A stretch of 64,000 bases of DNA from Curtobacterium sp. MCSS17_008 (GCF_003234185.1 NZ_QKSM01000004.1:186001-250000), one strand, 5' to 3'. Numbered from the stretch's first letter, positions 25,677-34,116 are shown. The notes: a model not told the origin generated them from the sequence alone. Translations and numbers: made by a program.

Positions 25677-25853
25677 TCAGGGGGAGGGCGAGACGTCCAC
25701 GGTGCCGTCGGGCGGCGGCAGGATGTCCGCGGCGATCCACGGGAAGACCCACGTGAAGAGCGCGTACACGATCGCGGCGAGCAGCACGAGGAGCTCGAGG
25801 ACCTTCAGGGCTGCGGGGCCGGGCAGGACCCGCCAGACGAACGGGAAGATCAC
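25677..25853 (-). CDS. 58-residue single-span membrane protein coupled to the sortase
   Basis: A short protein, MIFPFVWRVLPGPAALKVLE..., with one membrane helix (about residues 18-40) and a Pro/Asp-rich tail. Its GTG start overlaps the sortase stop by 4 bp (GTGA), which is why I chose 25853 over a longer frame. Small membrane proteins just downstream of class E sortases are common in Microbacteriaceae; the role is unknown, possibly sortase partner or stabiliser. Confidence 0.75.
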   Translation of the reverse strand: MIFPFVWRVLPGPAALKVLELLVLLAAIVYALFTWVFPWIAADILPPPDGTVDVSPSP

Positions 25854-26656
25854 TTCGGCGTCTCCGAGAGTTCCTTCGGGGTGCCCTCCGACACGGGCAT
25901 CCAGTAGTCGAGCTTGGCGTGGGTCACGTACCGCTCCTTGGCGGACCACATCGGGTGGCACGCGGTGAGGGTCAGCCAGCGGTCGTCGGCGGTCGGGGTG
26001 ACGCCCGGCTGGTTCGGCACCGGCGCGATCGTCTCGATCTTGTCCGGCGTGACGATCTGGGAGTCCGTGACCTTGTAGACGTACCAGACGTCGAAGTCCT
26101 GCTCCTCGTCGGTCACGCGGACCACGATCGAGTCGTCGATCTTGAGCTCGGCGATCTGGTTGAGCGGCTTGCCGTAGGTGACGCGGTGACCCGCGACGGC
26201 GAAGTTGCCCTCGGCGCCCGGCATCGCGGTGTCCTGGTAGTGACCGAGGCCGATCGTGTTGAGCACGCGCTCACGGTCGGTCCCCTCGCCGATGGGGCGC
26301 AGGTAGTCGGCACCGAACCGGGGGATCTGCATCGTGCCGAAGACGTCGGTGACGTTCGGCGGCTCGGCGAGGACCGGGGCCTCGTCGCGGTGCTCGGAGC
26401 CCTGGACCTCAGGTGCGGCGCGCTGGCCCAGGTCGTCGACGAGCTTCGTCTGCTCGTTCACGGCCACGACGTCCGTCCACCAGGCCGTCCACGCCACGTA
26501 CAGACCGGTGCCGGCCCCGGCGATGATGAGGAGCTCGGCCAGGAGCGAGAGGAGTGCCCCGCCGGCGGTCTGACGACGACGGGCACGCCGTGGGCGCCGC
26601 GAGTCGTCGTCGAGGCGCGTGGATCCGCGCGTCTCGACGGTGTCGTGTGCGGTCAC
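25850..26656 (-). CDS. Class E sortase
   Basis: A 268-residue membrane-anchored transpeptidase that would join LAXTG-type proteins to peptidoglycan. A basic cytoplasmic start is followed by one helix (about residues 33-55) and a sortase barrel: catalytic His in AVAGHRVTYG (about 155), Cys in TLTACHP (about 231; TLTTC is more usual) and Arg in AKERYVTHAKL (about 240). The start is GTG 26656, with AGGAGC just upstream. No gene with a sorting signal or pilin lies nearby, so it is probably the housekeeping enzyme. Confidence 0.9.
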   Translation of the reverse strand: MTAHDTVETRGSTRLDDDSRRPRRARRRQTAGGALLSLLAELLIIAGAGTGLYVAWTAWWTDVVAVNEQTKLVDDLGQRAAPEVQGSEHRDEAPVLAEPPNVTDVFGTMQIPRFGADYLRPIGEGTDRERVLNTIGLGHYQDTAMPGAEGNFAVAGHRVTYGKPLNQIAELKIDDSIVVRVTDEEQDFDVWYVYKVTDSQIVTPDKIETIAPVPNQPGVTPTADDRWLTLTACHPMWSAKERYVTHAKLDYWMPVSEGTPKELSETPK

Positions 26657-26755
26657 GGTGCTCCTGATCCGGAAGGGGTGGTCGGACAGGTCTATCAGAC
26701 CACGGTGTCGTCCCGGTGACGAGTCCCACCGCCTGTGGATGCCGACGGTTCCCGC

Positions 26756-26761
26756 TAGCGT
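26756..26761 (+). promoter_or_regulatory. Leaderless -10 box (TAGCGT) for the GNAT gene
   Basis: TAGCGT, then 6 bases, then ATG 26768. Confidence 0.55.
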
Positions 26762-26767
26762 GGCCGC

Positions 26768-27286
26768 ATGGTCCCGGTGTTCCGTCCGTTCCGTCCCGAC
26801 GATACGGAGGCGGTCGTCGCCCTGTGGGACGCGTGCGGCCTGCTGCGTCCGTGGAACGACCCCCGTCGCGACATCGCCCGCAAGGTCGCCGAGCAGCCCG
26901 AGCTGTTCCTCGTCGCCGAGGCCGACGCGGGCACGGACCGCACGAGCACAGACCGCCCGGGCTCGGACCGCCCGGGCACGGACCACCCGGGCACCGACCG
27001 TCCGAGCGCCGCCGCCGGGCCCGAGATCGTGGGTGCGGGCATGGCGGGCTACGACGGGCACCGCGGCTGGGTCAACTACCTCGCCGTGCACCCCGACCAG
27101 CAGGGCTCGGGACTCGGCCGGGCCTTCATGGCCGAGTTCGAACGGCTGCTGACGGCGCGCGGCTGCCCGAAGATCAACGTGCAGGTGCGCGAGGGCAACG
27201 AGCAGGTGCTCGGTTTCTACGCCTCGCTCGGGTACGCCGAGGACCGCGCGGTCTCCCTCGGCAAGCGCCTCATCGCCGACGACTGA
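26768..27286 (+). CDS. GNAT family acetyltransferase (YpeA-like)
   Basis: A 172-residue N-acetyltransferase. It starts MVPVFRPFRPDDTEAVVALW and carries WNDPRRDI, typical of YpeA-type enzymes, and the acetyl-CoA loop VHPDQQGSGLGRAFM (about residues 108-122). A Thr/Asp/Arg/Pro-rich insert at about residues 56-82 (phrases such as TDRPGSDRPGTDHPG) comes from a run of 15 bp repeats at about 26930-27005 and sits in a surface loop. The substrate is unknown. Confidence 0.85.
   Translation: MVPVFRPFRPDDTEAVVALWDACGLLRPWNDPRRDIARKVAEQPELFLVAEADAGTDRTSTDRPGSDRPGTDHPGTDRPSAAAGPEIVGAGMAGYDGHRGWVNYLAVHPDQQGSGLGRAFMAEFERLLTARGCPKINVQVREGNEQVLGFYASLGYAEDRAVSLGKRLIADD
26930..27005 (+). repeat. 15 bp in-frame tandem repeats in the GNAT gene
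   Basis: About five diverged copies of a unit like GGACCGCCCGGGCAC, each encoding TDRPG or a close variant; the frame is kept. Confidence 0.75.
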
Positions 27287-27313
27287 CGTACCCCGCGCCC
27301 GACGCCGGACGCA

Positions 27314-28231
27314 CTACGCGAGCGCCAACCCGACCGAGGCCCCGAACGCCAGCACGATCCCCGTCCACTGCACCGCGGTGAGCCGCTCGCGCAGCACCAC
27401 TCCGGCGAGCACGACCGTCCCGACCGGGTAGAGCGCGTTGAGGACGCTCACCACCGGGAGCGCCGCGTCACCCTGCCCGGCGAGCAGCGCCGCCTGGATG
27501 CAGGCGTTGGCGAGCGCGTCGAGCACCCCGCACGCGGCGACCGCGACCACGAGGCGTTGCGACCAGCGCGGGGTGGAGGCGGCAGACCGCACGGGGCGGG
27601 CCGACGGGGCGGGGTCCGCCGCGCCTCCCGGCCGCACCGCGACCACGGCCGCCACAGCGCCGAGCAGCACCGCCTGCACCACCCGCGCGACCAGGAGCGA
27701 CGCGACCCCGGCGTCCTCCGGCACGGCGTCGTACGCGATCACGATCCCACCGAACCCGCAGCCGGCCACCGCCGCCGTCACCACGCCGCCCACCGTGACC
27801 CGGGCGCCCGACGCTTCGCGCACCGCCGCGACGAGCACGACCGCGACCACGGCCACCACGAGCGCGGCCCAGGCACCCACCGACAGCACGGTCCCGCTCA
27901 GCAGCGCGACCGCGACCGGGGTGACCGCCGCGAACACCGCGGTCAGCGGAGAGAGCACGCTCATCGGTCCGACGGCGAGTGCGCGGTAGAGCAGCAGCAC
28001 CGCGACCGACCCCGAGACCCCGGCGGCTGCTCCCACCAGCACGGCGGGACCCGAGAAGGCGGCACCCACGATGAGCGCACCGAGCAGCAGCGGCACCAGG
28101 CCGACGGCTGCGGCCGCCGCCGCGACCGTCACCGCCCGCAGCCTGCGGGCCGCGAGACCACCGAGGAAGTCCGCCGCACCGTAGACGACCGCCCCGGTCA
28201 GCGCGAGGAGGACGGTCAGCACGGCTCCCAT
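27314..28231 (-). CDS. DMT superfamily (EamA-type) permease
   Basis: A 305-residue membrane protein with ten predicted helices in two EamA halves (about residues 1-140 and 155-305). It resembles the DMT branch with GAADFLGGLAARR near the start and LNALYPVGTVVLAG in the second half. The half-linker is Pro/Arg/Ala-rich. Substrate unknown. It is divergent from the CPBP protease gene with only 26 bp between starts, so their promoters overlap. Confidence 0.85.
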   Translation of the reverse strand: MGAVLTVLLALTGAVVYGAADFLGGLAARRLRAVTVAAAAAAVGLVPLLLGALIVGAAFSGPAVLVGAAAGVSGSVAVLLLYRALAVGPMSVLSPLTAVFAAVTPVAVALLSGTVLSVGAWAALVVAVVAVVLVAAVREASGARVTVGGVVTAAVAGCGFGGIVIAYDAVPEDAGVASLLVARVVQAVLLGAVAAVVAVRPGGAADPAPSARPVRSAASTPRWSQRLVVAVAACGVLDALANACIQAALLAGQGDAALPVVSVLNALYPVGTVVLAGVVLRERLTAVQWTGIVLAFGASVGLALA

Positions 28232-28245
28232 CCTGCCCCGCCCGG

Positions 28246-28251
28246 TAGCCT
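28246..28251 (+). promoter_or_regulatory. Leaderless -10 box (TAGCCT) for the CPBP protease
   Basis: TAGCCT, then 6 bases, then GTG 28258, inside the 26 bp divergent gap with the DMT gene. Confidence 0.55.
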
Positions 28252-28257
28252 CCGAGG

Positions 28258-29442
28258 GTGAGCGTTCCGTACCACCGCCTGCCCCGTGTCGATGCCCGTT
28301 GGCGCTGGTGGCGCCCGCTGGTCGCCCTGGCGTTCCTGGCCGGGTGGTACCTGGTCAGCCAGATCGTCCTCACGATCGCGTACCTGGTGCCGATCGGTGC
28401 GACGCAGGGTGCTGCGGGGCTGTCCGGGTTCCAGGAGGACCTGACCAGCGGCGCCCTCGACCCGACCGACCCGCTCATCCTGTCGCTCACCCTGGTCTCG
28501 CTGGTGGTCCTGTTGCCGGGCGTCCTGCTCGCGGTCAAGATCGCCCGGGTCGGTCCGGCCGGCACCCTGTCGTCGACGCGGTTCCGGGTGCGGTGGCGGT
28601 GGACGCTCTGGTGCCTGCTGCCCACGCTCGTCATCGCGGTGCCGATGTTCCTGCTGCAGACGTGGGGGATGTTCACGTTCGACGGCGGCTTCGGGTGGGA
28701 CCACGACGCCATCGGCCAGTCGACCGTCCCACCCGGCATGCTCACCCTGACGATCGTGATGGTGCTGCTGCTCGTGCCGTTCCAGGGCGCGGCCGAGGAG
28801 TACGTCTTCCGCGGCTTCATCGTGCAGACGATCGCGTCGTGGATCCCGGTCCGCGTGGTCGGTGTGGTCCTCGCCGTGGCGGTCTCGACGGTCGTGTTCG
28901 CGGCCGGGCACATCGCGAACGGCTACAACGTCTGGGGCATCCTCGACGTGGGCTCGTTCGGCCTGGTCGCGGCGGTCATCGTGCTCCGGACCGGCGGCAT
29001 GGAGGCCACCGTGCTCCAGCACGCCTTCAACAACATCATGATCTTCGTGGTGCAGGCGCCGGGCTGGTCGAAGGTCGACCTGGACTCGTCGAACAGCACG
29101 CCCGAGAGCTTCGTGGTCTCGTTCGCGACGTCGCTCGCATTCTGGGGCATGATCGAGCTCTTCGCGCGGTGGCGGAAGCTCGACCGCCGGTTCCCGGGAC
29201 AGGAGGCACCGCGCTTCCGCGGGACCCCGCCCGTGTGGGCCGGTGGCCGGCAGTGGACCCGGCCGGGAGGCACGGGTTGGTCCCTCGCACCGGCCCGCGT
29301 CACCGGGACGGCCGGGACCGCGTCGTCCGAGGACCCCTCGACGGACGCGGGTGCCGACAGCGCCCCGGCTGGGGACAGCGCCTCGGCTCGGGACAGCGCC
29401 CCGGCTGGGGACAGCGCCTCGGGTGTCGCCCGTCGCCCGTAG
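28258..29442 (+). CDS. CPBP family intramembrane metalloprotease
   Basis: A 394-residue multi-pass protein with about eight helices between residues 18 and 300. The CPBP motifs are complete: EEYVFR (about 180-185), GHIANG (about 217) and HAFNN (about 254). Relatives act as intramembrane glutamic proteases in protein maturation or immunity-like functions. The last 65 residues are cytoplasmic and disordered and end in DSAPAGDSASARDSAPAGDS, encoded by a 36 bp repeat unit at about 29361-29420. It is probably a separate unit from recQ, which has its own -10 box. Confidence 0.87.
   Translation: MSVPYHRLPRVDARWRWWRPLVALAFLAGWYLVSQIVLTIAYLVPIGATQGAAGLSGFQEDLTSGALDPTDPLILSLTLVSLVVLLPGVLLAVKIARVGPAGTLSSTRFRVRWRWTLWCLLPTLVIAVPMFLLQTWGMFTFDGGFGWDHDAIGQSTVPPGMLTLTIVMVLLLVPFQGAAEEYVFRGFIVQTIASWIPVRVVGVVLAVAVSTVVFAAGHIANGYNVWGILDVGSFGLVAAVIVLRTGGMEATVLQHAFNNIMIFVVQAPGWSKVDLDSSNSTPESFVVSFATSLAFWGMIELFARWRKLDRRFPGQEAPRFRGTPPVWAGGRQWTRPGGTGWSLAPARVTGTAGTASSEDPSTDAGADSAPAGDSASARDSAPAGDSASGVARRP
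29361..29420 (+). repeat. 36 bp tandem repeat at the 3' end of the CPBP gene
   Basis: GACAGCGCCCCGGCTGGGGA with its continuation recurs after 36 bp; the second copy is truncated by the stop region. Both are read in frame. Confidence 0.8.
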
Positions 29443-29445
29443 GCT
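29440..29445 (+). promoter_or_regulatory. Leaderless -10 box (TAGGCT) for recQ
   Basis: TAGGCT, whose first bases are the CPBP gene's stop codon TAG, then 6 bases, then ATG 29452. Confidence 0.55.
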
Positions 29446-29451
29446 CGTCGC

Positions 29452-31308
29452 ATGAGCACCACGCCAGCGCCCTCCGTCGCGCCGGCGCCGTCGGCGTCGC
29501 GCCAGGCGGCGCTCGACGTGCTCCACCGGGTGTGGGGCTACGACGACTTCCGCGGGCAGCAGGCCGCGATCATCGACCGGGTCGTCGCCGGCGGCGACGC
29601 CCTGGTGCTCATGCCGACCGGCGGCGGCAAGTCGCTCTGCTACCAGGTGCCGGCGCTCGTCCGCGACGGCGTCGGGGTGGTCGTCTCGCCGCTCATCGCC
29701 CTCATGCAGGACCAGGTCGACGCCCTGGCCGCCAACGGCGTCCGCGCCGCCTTCCTCAACTCGACGCAGGGCCCCGACGAGCGTGCGCGCGTCGAACGGG
29801 CCGTCGTCTCGGGTGAGGTCGACATGCTCTACCTCGCGCCCGAGCGGCTCCGGCTCGAGTCCACCCGGTCCCTGCTCGACCGGGCGCGCATCGCGCTGTT
29901 CGCCATCGACGAGGCGCACTGCGTCGCCCAGTGGGGCCACGACTTCCGGCCGGACTACCTCGAGCTGAGCGTGCTGCACGAGCGCTGGCCCACCGTGCCG
30001 CGCATCGCCCTGACCGCCACGGCGACGCCGCAGACCCACCGCGAGATCTCCGGTCGGCTCGGCCTCGACGACGCCGCGCACTTCGTGGCGGACTTCGACC
30101 GACCGAACATCCAGTACCGCATCGAGCCGAAGACCGGCGCGCTGCAGCAGCTCCTCACCTTCATCAAGACCGAGCACAGCGGCGATGCGGGCATCGTCTA
30201 CTGCCTGTCGCGCAACTCCGTCGAGCGCACCGCCGCAGCCCTCGCCGACCAGGGGATCCCGGCCCTGCCGTACCACGCCGGTCTCGACGCGAAGGTCCGG
30301 GAGCGCAACCAGTCGACCTTCCTGCGCGAGGACGGCGTCGTGATGGTCGCGACGATCGCCTTCGGCATGGGCATCGACAAGCCGGACGTCCGGTTCGTCG
30401 CGCACCTCGACCTGCCGAAGTCGGTCGAGGGCTACTACCAGGAGACCGGCCGCGCGGGCCGTGACGGCCTGCCGTCGACCGCGTGGCTGGCGTACGGGTT
30501 GAACGACGTCGTGCAGCAGCGGCGGATGATCGACCAGTCCGAGGGTGACGCGGCACACCGCCGGCAGCTCAGCGCGCACCTCGACGCCATGCTCGCGCTG
30601 TGCGAGACGATCGAGTGCCGCCGTGTCCGGCTGCTCGCCTACTTCGGGCAGGAGTCCACGGCGTGCGGGAACTGCGACACGTGCATCGCCCCGCCCGAGC
30701 CGTGGGACGGCACCGTCCCCGCGCAGAAGTTCCTGTCCACCGTGGTCCGGCTCGAGCGTGAGCGGGGACAGCGGTACGGCGTCGCACACCTCGTCGACAT
30801 CCTCGTCGGCAAGCAGTCGCCGCGCGTGCAGGAGCTCCGGCACGACTCCCTGGCCACGTTCGGCATCGGCAGCGACCTCGGCGAGGGGGAGTGGCGTGCG
30901 GTCGCGCGGCAGCTCCTCGCGCAGGGCTACGCGGCCGTGTCGGGCGACGGGTTCGGCACCGTCGTCCTCAGCCCGACGAGCGCCGAGGTCCTCAGCGGTC
31001 GCACCCGGGTGCTCATGCGGCGGGACCCGGTGAAGGCACCGCGGGCGTCGCGCGCACGTCGGCAGGCCGTCACCGACATGCCGCAGGAGGCACTCGGTCT
31101 GTTCGAGGCACTGCGCACCTGGCGAGCGGCACAGGCCCGCGAGCAGGGCGTGCCCGCCTACGTGGTCTTCAACGACGCCACGCTGCGCGGCATCGCGGCG
31201 GTCAAGCCGTCCGACGAGGACGCCCTGAGTGAGATCTCCGGCGTCGGCGGGGCGAAGCTCGAGCGGTACGGGCGGGCCGTCCTCGAGGTGGTCGCGGCGC
31301 ACGACTGA
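29452..31308 (+). CDS. recQ: ATP-dependent DNA helicase RecQ
   Basis: A 618-residue 3'-5' DNA helicase for recombination and fork repair. Motif 0 DFRGQQ, motif I MPTGGGKS (about residues 52-59), motif II DEAHC (about 153), SAT-like TATATPQT, and motif VI QETGRAGRDG are present. The RQC zinc cysteines lie in the CETIECRR and CGNCDTC segments (about 383-413), followed by the winged helix and a C-terminal HRDC domain (about 545-605). It is complete and of usual length. Confidence 0.96.
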   Translation: MSTTPAPSVAPAPSASRQAALDVLHRVWGYDDFRGQQAAIIDRVVAGGDALVLMPTGGGKSLCYQVPALVRDGVGVVVSPLIALMQDQVDALAANGVRAAFLNSTQGPDERARVERAVVSGEVDMLYLAPERLRLESTRSLLDRARIALFAIDEAHCVAQWGHDFRPDYLELSVLHERWPTVPRIALTATATPQTHREISGRLGLDDAAHFVADFDRPNIQYRIEPKTGALQQLLTFIKTEHSGDAGIVYCLSRNSVERTAAALADQGIPALPYHAGLDAKVRERNQSTFLREDGVVMVATIAFGMGIDKPDVRFVAHLDLPKSVEGYYQETGRAGRDGLPSTAWLAYGLNDVVQQRRMIDQSEGDAAHRRQLSAHLDAMLALCETIECRRVRLLAYFGQESTACGNCDTCIAPPEPWDGTVPAQKFLSTVVRLERERGQRYGVAHLVDILVGKQSPRVQELRHDSLATFGIGSDLGEGEWRAVARQLLAQGYAAVSGDGFGTVVLSPTSAEVLSGRTRVLMRRDPVKAPRASRARRQAVTDMPQEALGLFEALRTWRAAQAREQGVPAYVVFNDATLRGIAAVKPSDEDALSEISGVGGAKLERYGRAVLEVVAAHD

Positions 31309-31311
31309 GAC

Positions 31312-31331
31312 GCATTCCGCAAGCGGAATGC
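31312..31331 (+). terminator. Hairpin after recQ
   Basis: GCATTCCGC-aa-GCGGAATGC, a 9 bp palindrome 3 bases after the stop; not GC-extreme and with no T-run. It could also be an operator for the acyltransferase gene downstream. Confidence 0.5.
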
Positions 31332-31384
31332 ACGGTGGCGGTCGCTCAGTACACTCGGAACCTCCCACGACGAGGAGGCCCCGA

Positions 31385-32128
31385 GTGACCGGTTCGACGA
31401 AGTTCGCCACCACGATGAGCCGGGCGGTGGTGACGCCCCTCGCGCGGTTGCTCTGGCGTCCGCGGATCGTCGGCCGGAAGCACGTCCCGAAGCACGGCGC
31501 GGTCATCCTCGCGAGCAACCACCGGTCGTTCATCGACTCGCCCGCGATCACCCTCATGGCTCCGCGCAAGGTGTCGTTCCTGGCGAAGCAGGAGTACTTC
31601 ACCGGGACCGGTGTCCGCGGCGCCCTGTCGCGGGCCTTCTTCGGCGGCATCGGCGCGATCGGGGTCGAGCGCGGCGCCGGCGCCGCAGCCCAGCAGGCCC
31701 TCGACCTGGGGCTCGAGCGGCTCCGGGCGGGTGAGGCGTTCGCCATCTACCCCGAGGGGACCCGGTCGCTCGACGGTCGCCTGTACCGGGGCCGCACGGG
31801 TGTGGCGTGGCTCGCGCTGACGAGCGGCGCACCGGTCGTCCCCGTCGCCCTCACCGGCACCGAGGACGTGCAACCGGTGGGCTCCCGCTTCCCGAAGCTC
31901 GCGCGGGTGACGATCGAGTTCGGTGAGCCGATGGACCTGTCCCCGTTCGGCGAGGCGTCGTCGGGCCGGGCGAGGCGGCACGCGACCGACGCGGTGATGG
32001 CGGCGATCCAGGAGCTGAGCGGGCAGGAGCCCGCGAACGCGTACAACAACCCGCCCTCGACGATCGTGGAGCGTGTGAAGCAGGTCCTCCGGCGCGACGA
32101 CCCCACGCAGGCGGTCGAACCGGACTAG
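31385..32128 (+). CDS. 1-acylglycerol-3-phosphate O-acyltransferase-like protein (PlsC family)
   Basis: A 247-residue LPLAT-family enzyme that would add an acyl chain to lysophosphatidate or a similar acceptor at the membrane. Motif I NHRSFID (NHxxxxD) is at about residue 45, motif II GIGAIGVERG at about 96 and motif III EGTRS at about 123. The GTG start has GAGGAGG 8 bases upstream. The last 30 residues are polar. Confidence 0.9.
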   Translation: MTGSTKFATTMSRAVVTPLARLLWRPRIVGRKHVPKHGAVILASNHRSFIDSPAITLMAPRKVSFLAKQEYFTGTGVRGALSRAFFGGIGAIGVERGAGAAAQQALDLGLERLRAGEAFAIYPEGTRSLDGRLYRGRTGVAWLALTSGAPVVPVALTGTEDVQPVGSRFPKLARVTIEFGEPMDLSPFGEASSGRARRHATDAVMAAIQELSGQEPANAYNNPPSTIVERVKQVLRRDDPTQAVEPD

Positions 32129-32241
32129 CACCAGCGCACACTATTGCACATGCGGCATACCAGTGCTTGGATGGTCCTCGTGCCGTACGGCACGGCGCCG
32201 CGCGGATCACAGGGCCCCAGGGCTCGCCGCGTCGGTCACCC

Positions 32242-32285
32242 GAGCGCCGGGGCGGCGTTCTCCCCCCGCCGCCGCCCCGGTGCTC
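32242..32285 (+). terminator. Hairpin terminator between the acyltransferase and oxidoreductase genes
   Basis: GAGCGCCGGGGCGGCG (32242-32257) pairs with CGCCGCCCCGGTGCTC (32270-32285): 16 bp with one G-U pair. The rest of the 240 bp gap shows nothing coding. Confidence 0.6.
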
Positions 32286-32368
32286 GCTCTCCGGGCAGAC
32301 CTCGCCCCTCGCAGGCGTAGCGTCGGCCGTGCGGTGGCAGGGTGCCGACCGCAGGACGGAGGACACCG

Positions 32369-33232
32369 GTGCGCGTGACGGTGCTGGGCACGGGGACGAT
32401 GGGTGCAGGGGTCGCGAGGTCCCTGCTGCGCGAGGGGCACCGGGTCACGGTCTGGAACCGCAGCGCCGACCGGGCTCGTCCCCTGTCCGACGACGGGGCA
32501 TCGGTCGCGACGGACGCCGCCGAGGCCGTCGCCGACGCAGAGGTCGTCCTGCTCACCCTGTTCGACACGGACGCGGTCGTCGACGTCCTCGAGGCCGCCG
32601 CGGGCGACGCCCCGGAGGACGCCGTCTGGGTGCAGGCCTCGACGGTCGGTGTCGCGGGCACCGAGACCGTGGTGCAGTTCGCCGAGGAGTACGGCATCAC
32701 CCTGGTCGAGGCGATGATGCTCGGCACGAAGGCCCCCGCCGAACAGGGCACGCTGACGATGCTCGCCGCCGGTCCGTCCGACGTGCTCGACCGGGTGGAC
32801 CCGGTGCTCGACGCCATCGGGGCGAAGACGGTCCGTGCGGGCGACCGTGTCGGCGACGGCACGGCCCTCAAGCTCGCGGCGAACGCGTGGATCGCGTCGA
32901 TCACCGCCGCCACCGGGCAGTCGCTCGCGATCGCCCGGGGCCTCGGGCTCGACCCGCAGCTGTTCCTCGCCGCGATCGAGGGCACGGCGAGCGACTCGCA
33001 GTACGCGCACACGAAGGGCGCGGCCATGCTCCGCGGTGACCTCGCGCCGCAGTTCGCGCTCGACGGCCTGCGGAAGGACATCGGCCTCATCGGTGACGCG
33101 GCACGGTTCGCCGGCGTGTCCACCACGCTGCTCGACGCCCTCGACCGCGTCTACGCCGAGGCGAGCGCGGCGGGGCACGGTGCGGAGGACATCGCCGCGG
33201 TCGGTACGGCGTTCCGCCGCGACGCGCGGTAG
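32369..33232 (+). CDS. NAD(P)-dependent beta-hydroxyacid dehydrogenase (HIBADH/GLYR type)
   Basis: A 287-residue oxidoreductase of the 3-hydroxyisobutyrate dehydrogenase/imine reductase-like group. The Rossmann start VLGTGTMGAGVA (residues 5-16) and VWNRSADRA suggest NADP use. QASTVG is the substrate loop, and the catalytic Lys lies in GTALKLAANAWI (about 167). Substrate unknown. The GTG start is preceded by GGACGGAGGA. It is convergent with a small hypothetical gene. Confidence 0.87.
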   Translation: MRVTVLGTGTMGAGVARSLLREGHRVTVWNRSADRARPLSDDGASVATDAAEAVADAEVVLLTLFDTDAVVDVLEAAAGDAPEDAVWVQASTVGVAGTETVVQFAEEYGITLVEAMMLGTKAPAEQGTLTMLAAGPSDVLDRVDPVLDAIGAKTVRAGDRVGDGTALKLAANAWIASITAATGQSLAIARGLGLDPQLFLAAIEGTASDSQYAHTKGAAMLRGDLAPQFALDGLRKDIGLIGDAARFAGVSTTLLDALDRVYAEASAAGHGAEDIAAVGTAFRRDAR

Positions 33233-33239
33233 TCGCGGG

Positions 33240-33464
33240 TCAGGACCGGCGGAGCCACCGGCGGACGGCTCCGCCGAGCCGTCCCATGGCCTCGTCGTTC
33301 ATCGTGTTCGCCAGGTCGAGTGCCTCACCCGCGGGGTCGGCGCCGTCACGGATCCGTCGGAGGGCGGCGTCGGCCCGCGCACGAGCGTCGAGTTCCGCGA
33401 GGGGCATGTCGTCCTCGGGGTCGTGCGGTGGCACCCCGGTGGGCTCGTCGGGAGCGCTGCGCAT
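33240..33464 (-). CDS. Small hypothetical protein, 74 residues
   Basis: Not recognised. A short acidic N-terminus leads to a helical, Arg-rich C-terminus (RADAALRRIRDGADP, then LGGAVRRWLRRS, amphipathic). Support for a real gene is positional: TAGCCT at 33471-33476, 6 bases before the ATG, is a leaderless -10 box that reuses the MarR stop codon, and the gene fills the space between two convergent genes without overlap. Confidence 0.65.
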   Translation of the reverse strand: MRSAPDEPTGVPPHDPEDDMPLAELDARARADAALRRIRDGADPAGEALDLANTMNDEAMGRLGGAVRRWLRRS

Positions 33465-33470
33465 GGGACG

Positions 33471-33476
33471 AGGCTA
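33471..33476 (-). promoter_or_regulatory. Leaderless -10 box (TAGCCT) overlapping the MarR stop codon
   Basis: TAGCCT, then 6 bases, then ATG 33464. The TAG is also the stop of the gene upstream. Confidence 0.5.
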
Positions 33477-33995
33477 CGCGGACCGCTCCGTGGCGGCGAA
33501 GTCCTCGTCGTGGTCGACGACGCGGGCCATCTCCTCGAGGAACCGGACGACGACGGCCATCTCCGACTGCGGCAGGTGCTCGGCGACCTCGGTCGCGCGG
33601 GTGTCGAGCTCGTCGATCACCGGCAGCACCTGGCGCATCGAGTCACCGGACGCGGTCAGGATCACGCCGCGACGGTCGTGCGGGTCCGCGTGCCGCTCGA
33701 CGTGCCCGCTCCGGACGAGACGGTCCACCAGGGCGGAGGTCGACGCGGGCGTGATCTCGAGCCGGTCGGCCAGCTCCTTGGCGTTGACGGAACGGCCCTC
33801 GGACTCGGCGTCGAGCAGGACCCGCAGCGCGAGCAGCGCGTTCTCGCCGATGCCCAGGGCGTCGCGCGCCCGCCGCTGGGCGGCGCTCTCAGCGCTCCTG
33901 TACCTGCGGAGCGCGTTCAGGACGTCCACCGCGTCGACCCTGGAACCCGCGCCGTACCAGAAGCCCGTGGTGCTGTTCGTCACCTCGGTCGTCAT
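33474..33995 (-). CDS. MarR family transcriptional regulator
   Basis: A 173-residue winged-helix regulator: ALLALRVLLDAESEGRSVNAKELADRL is shortened here by rule but visible as ENALLALRVLLDAES, then recognition helix PASTSALVDRLVRSGH and wing RHADPHDRRGVILT. The N-terminus VTNSTTGFWYGAG precedes a helical dimer region. ATG 33995 lies directly next to the CTAGA-CGC-TCTAG palindrome, which it probably binds. The divergent alpha-E gene may be a target. Confidence 0.88.
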   Translation of the reverse strand: MTTEVTNSTTGFWYGAGSRVDAVDVLNALRRYRSAESAAQRRARDALGIGENALLALRVLLDAESEGRSVNAKELADRLEITPASTSALVDRLVRSGHVERHADPHDRRGVILTASGDSMRQVLPVIDELDTRATEVAEHLPQSEMAVVVRFLEEMARVVDHDEDFAATERSA

Positions 33996-34005
33996 GCGGA
34001 CAATG

Positions 34006-34034
34006 CTAGACGCTCTAGTTAGGTTGTCTAGCGA
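34006..34034. promoter_or_regulatory. Candidate operator: CTAG-type repeats in the MarR/alpha-E gap
   Basis: CTAGA-CGC-TCTAG (34006-34018) is a perfect palindrome; a second TCTAG follows at 34028-34032 after TTAGGTTG. The patch is clearly AT-richer than its surroundings. Confidence 0.6.
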
Positions 34035-34116
34035 GTGTTGGCTGAACGGGTCCTCCGGACGGGCTTCCGCAACACCGGCGACGCGGCTCGGAAACACCGA
34101 CGCAACGCCCGCTCGG

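Noticed and set aside
28216..31746. A minus-strand frame of about 1180 codons opposite the CPBP and recQ genes
   Set aside because: Antisense to complete RecQ and CPBP motifs; no start or ribosome site, and Arg/Asp/His-rich.
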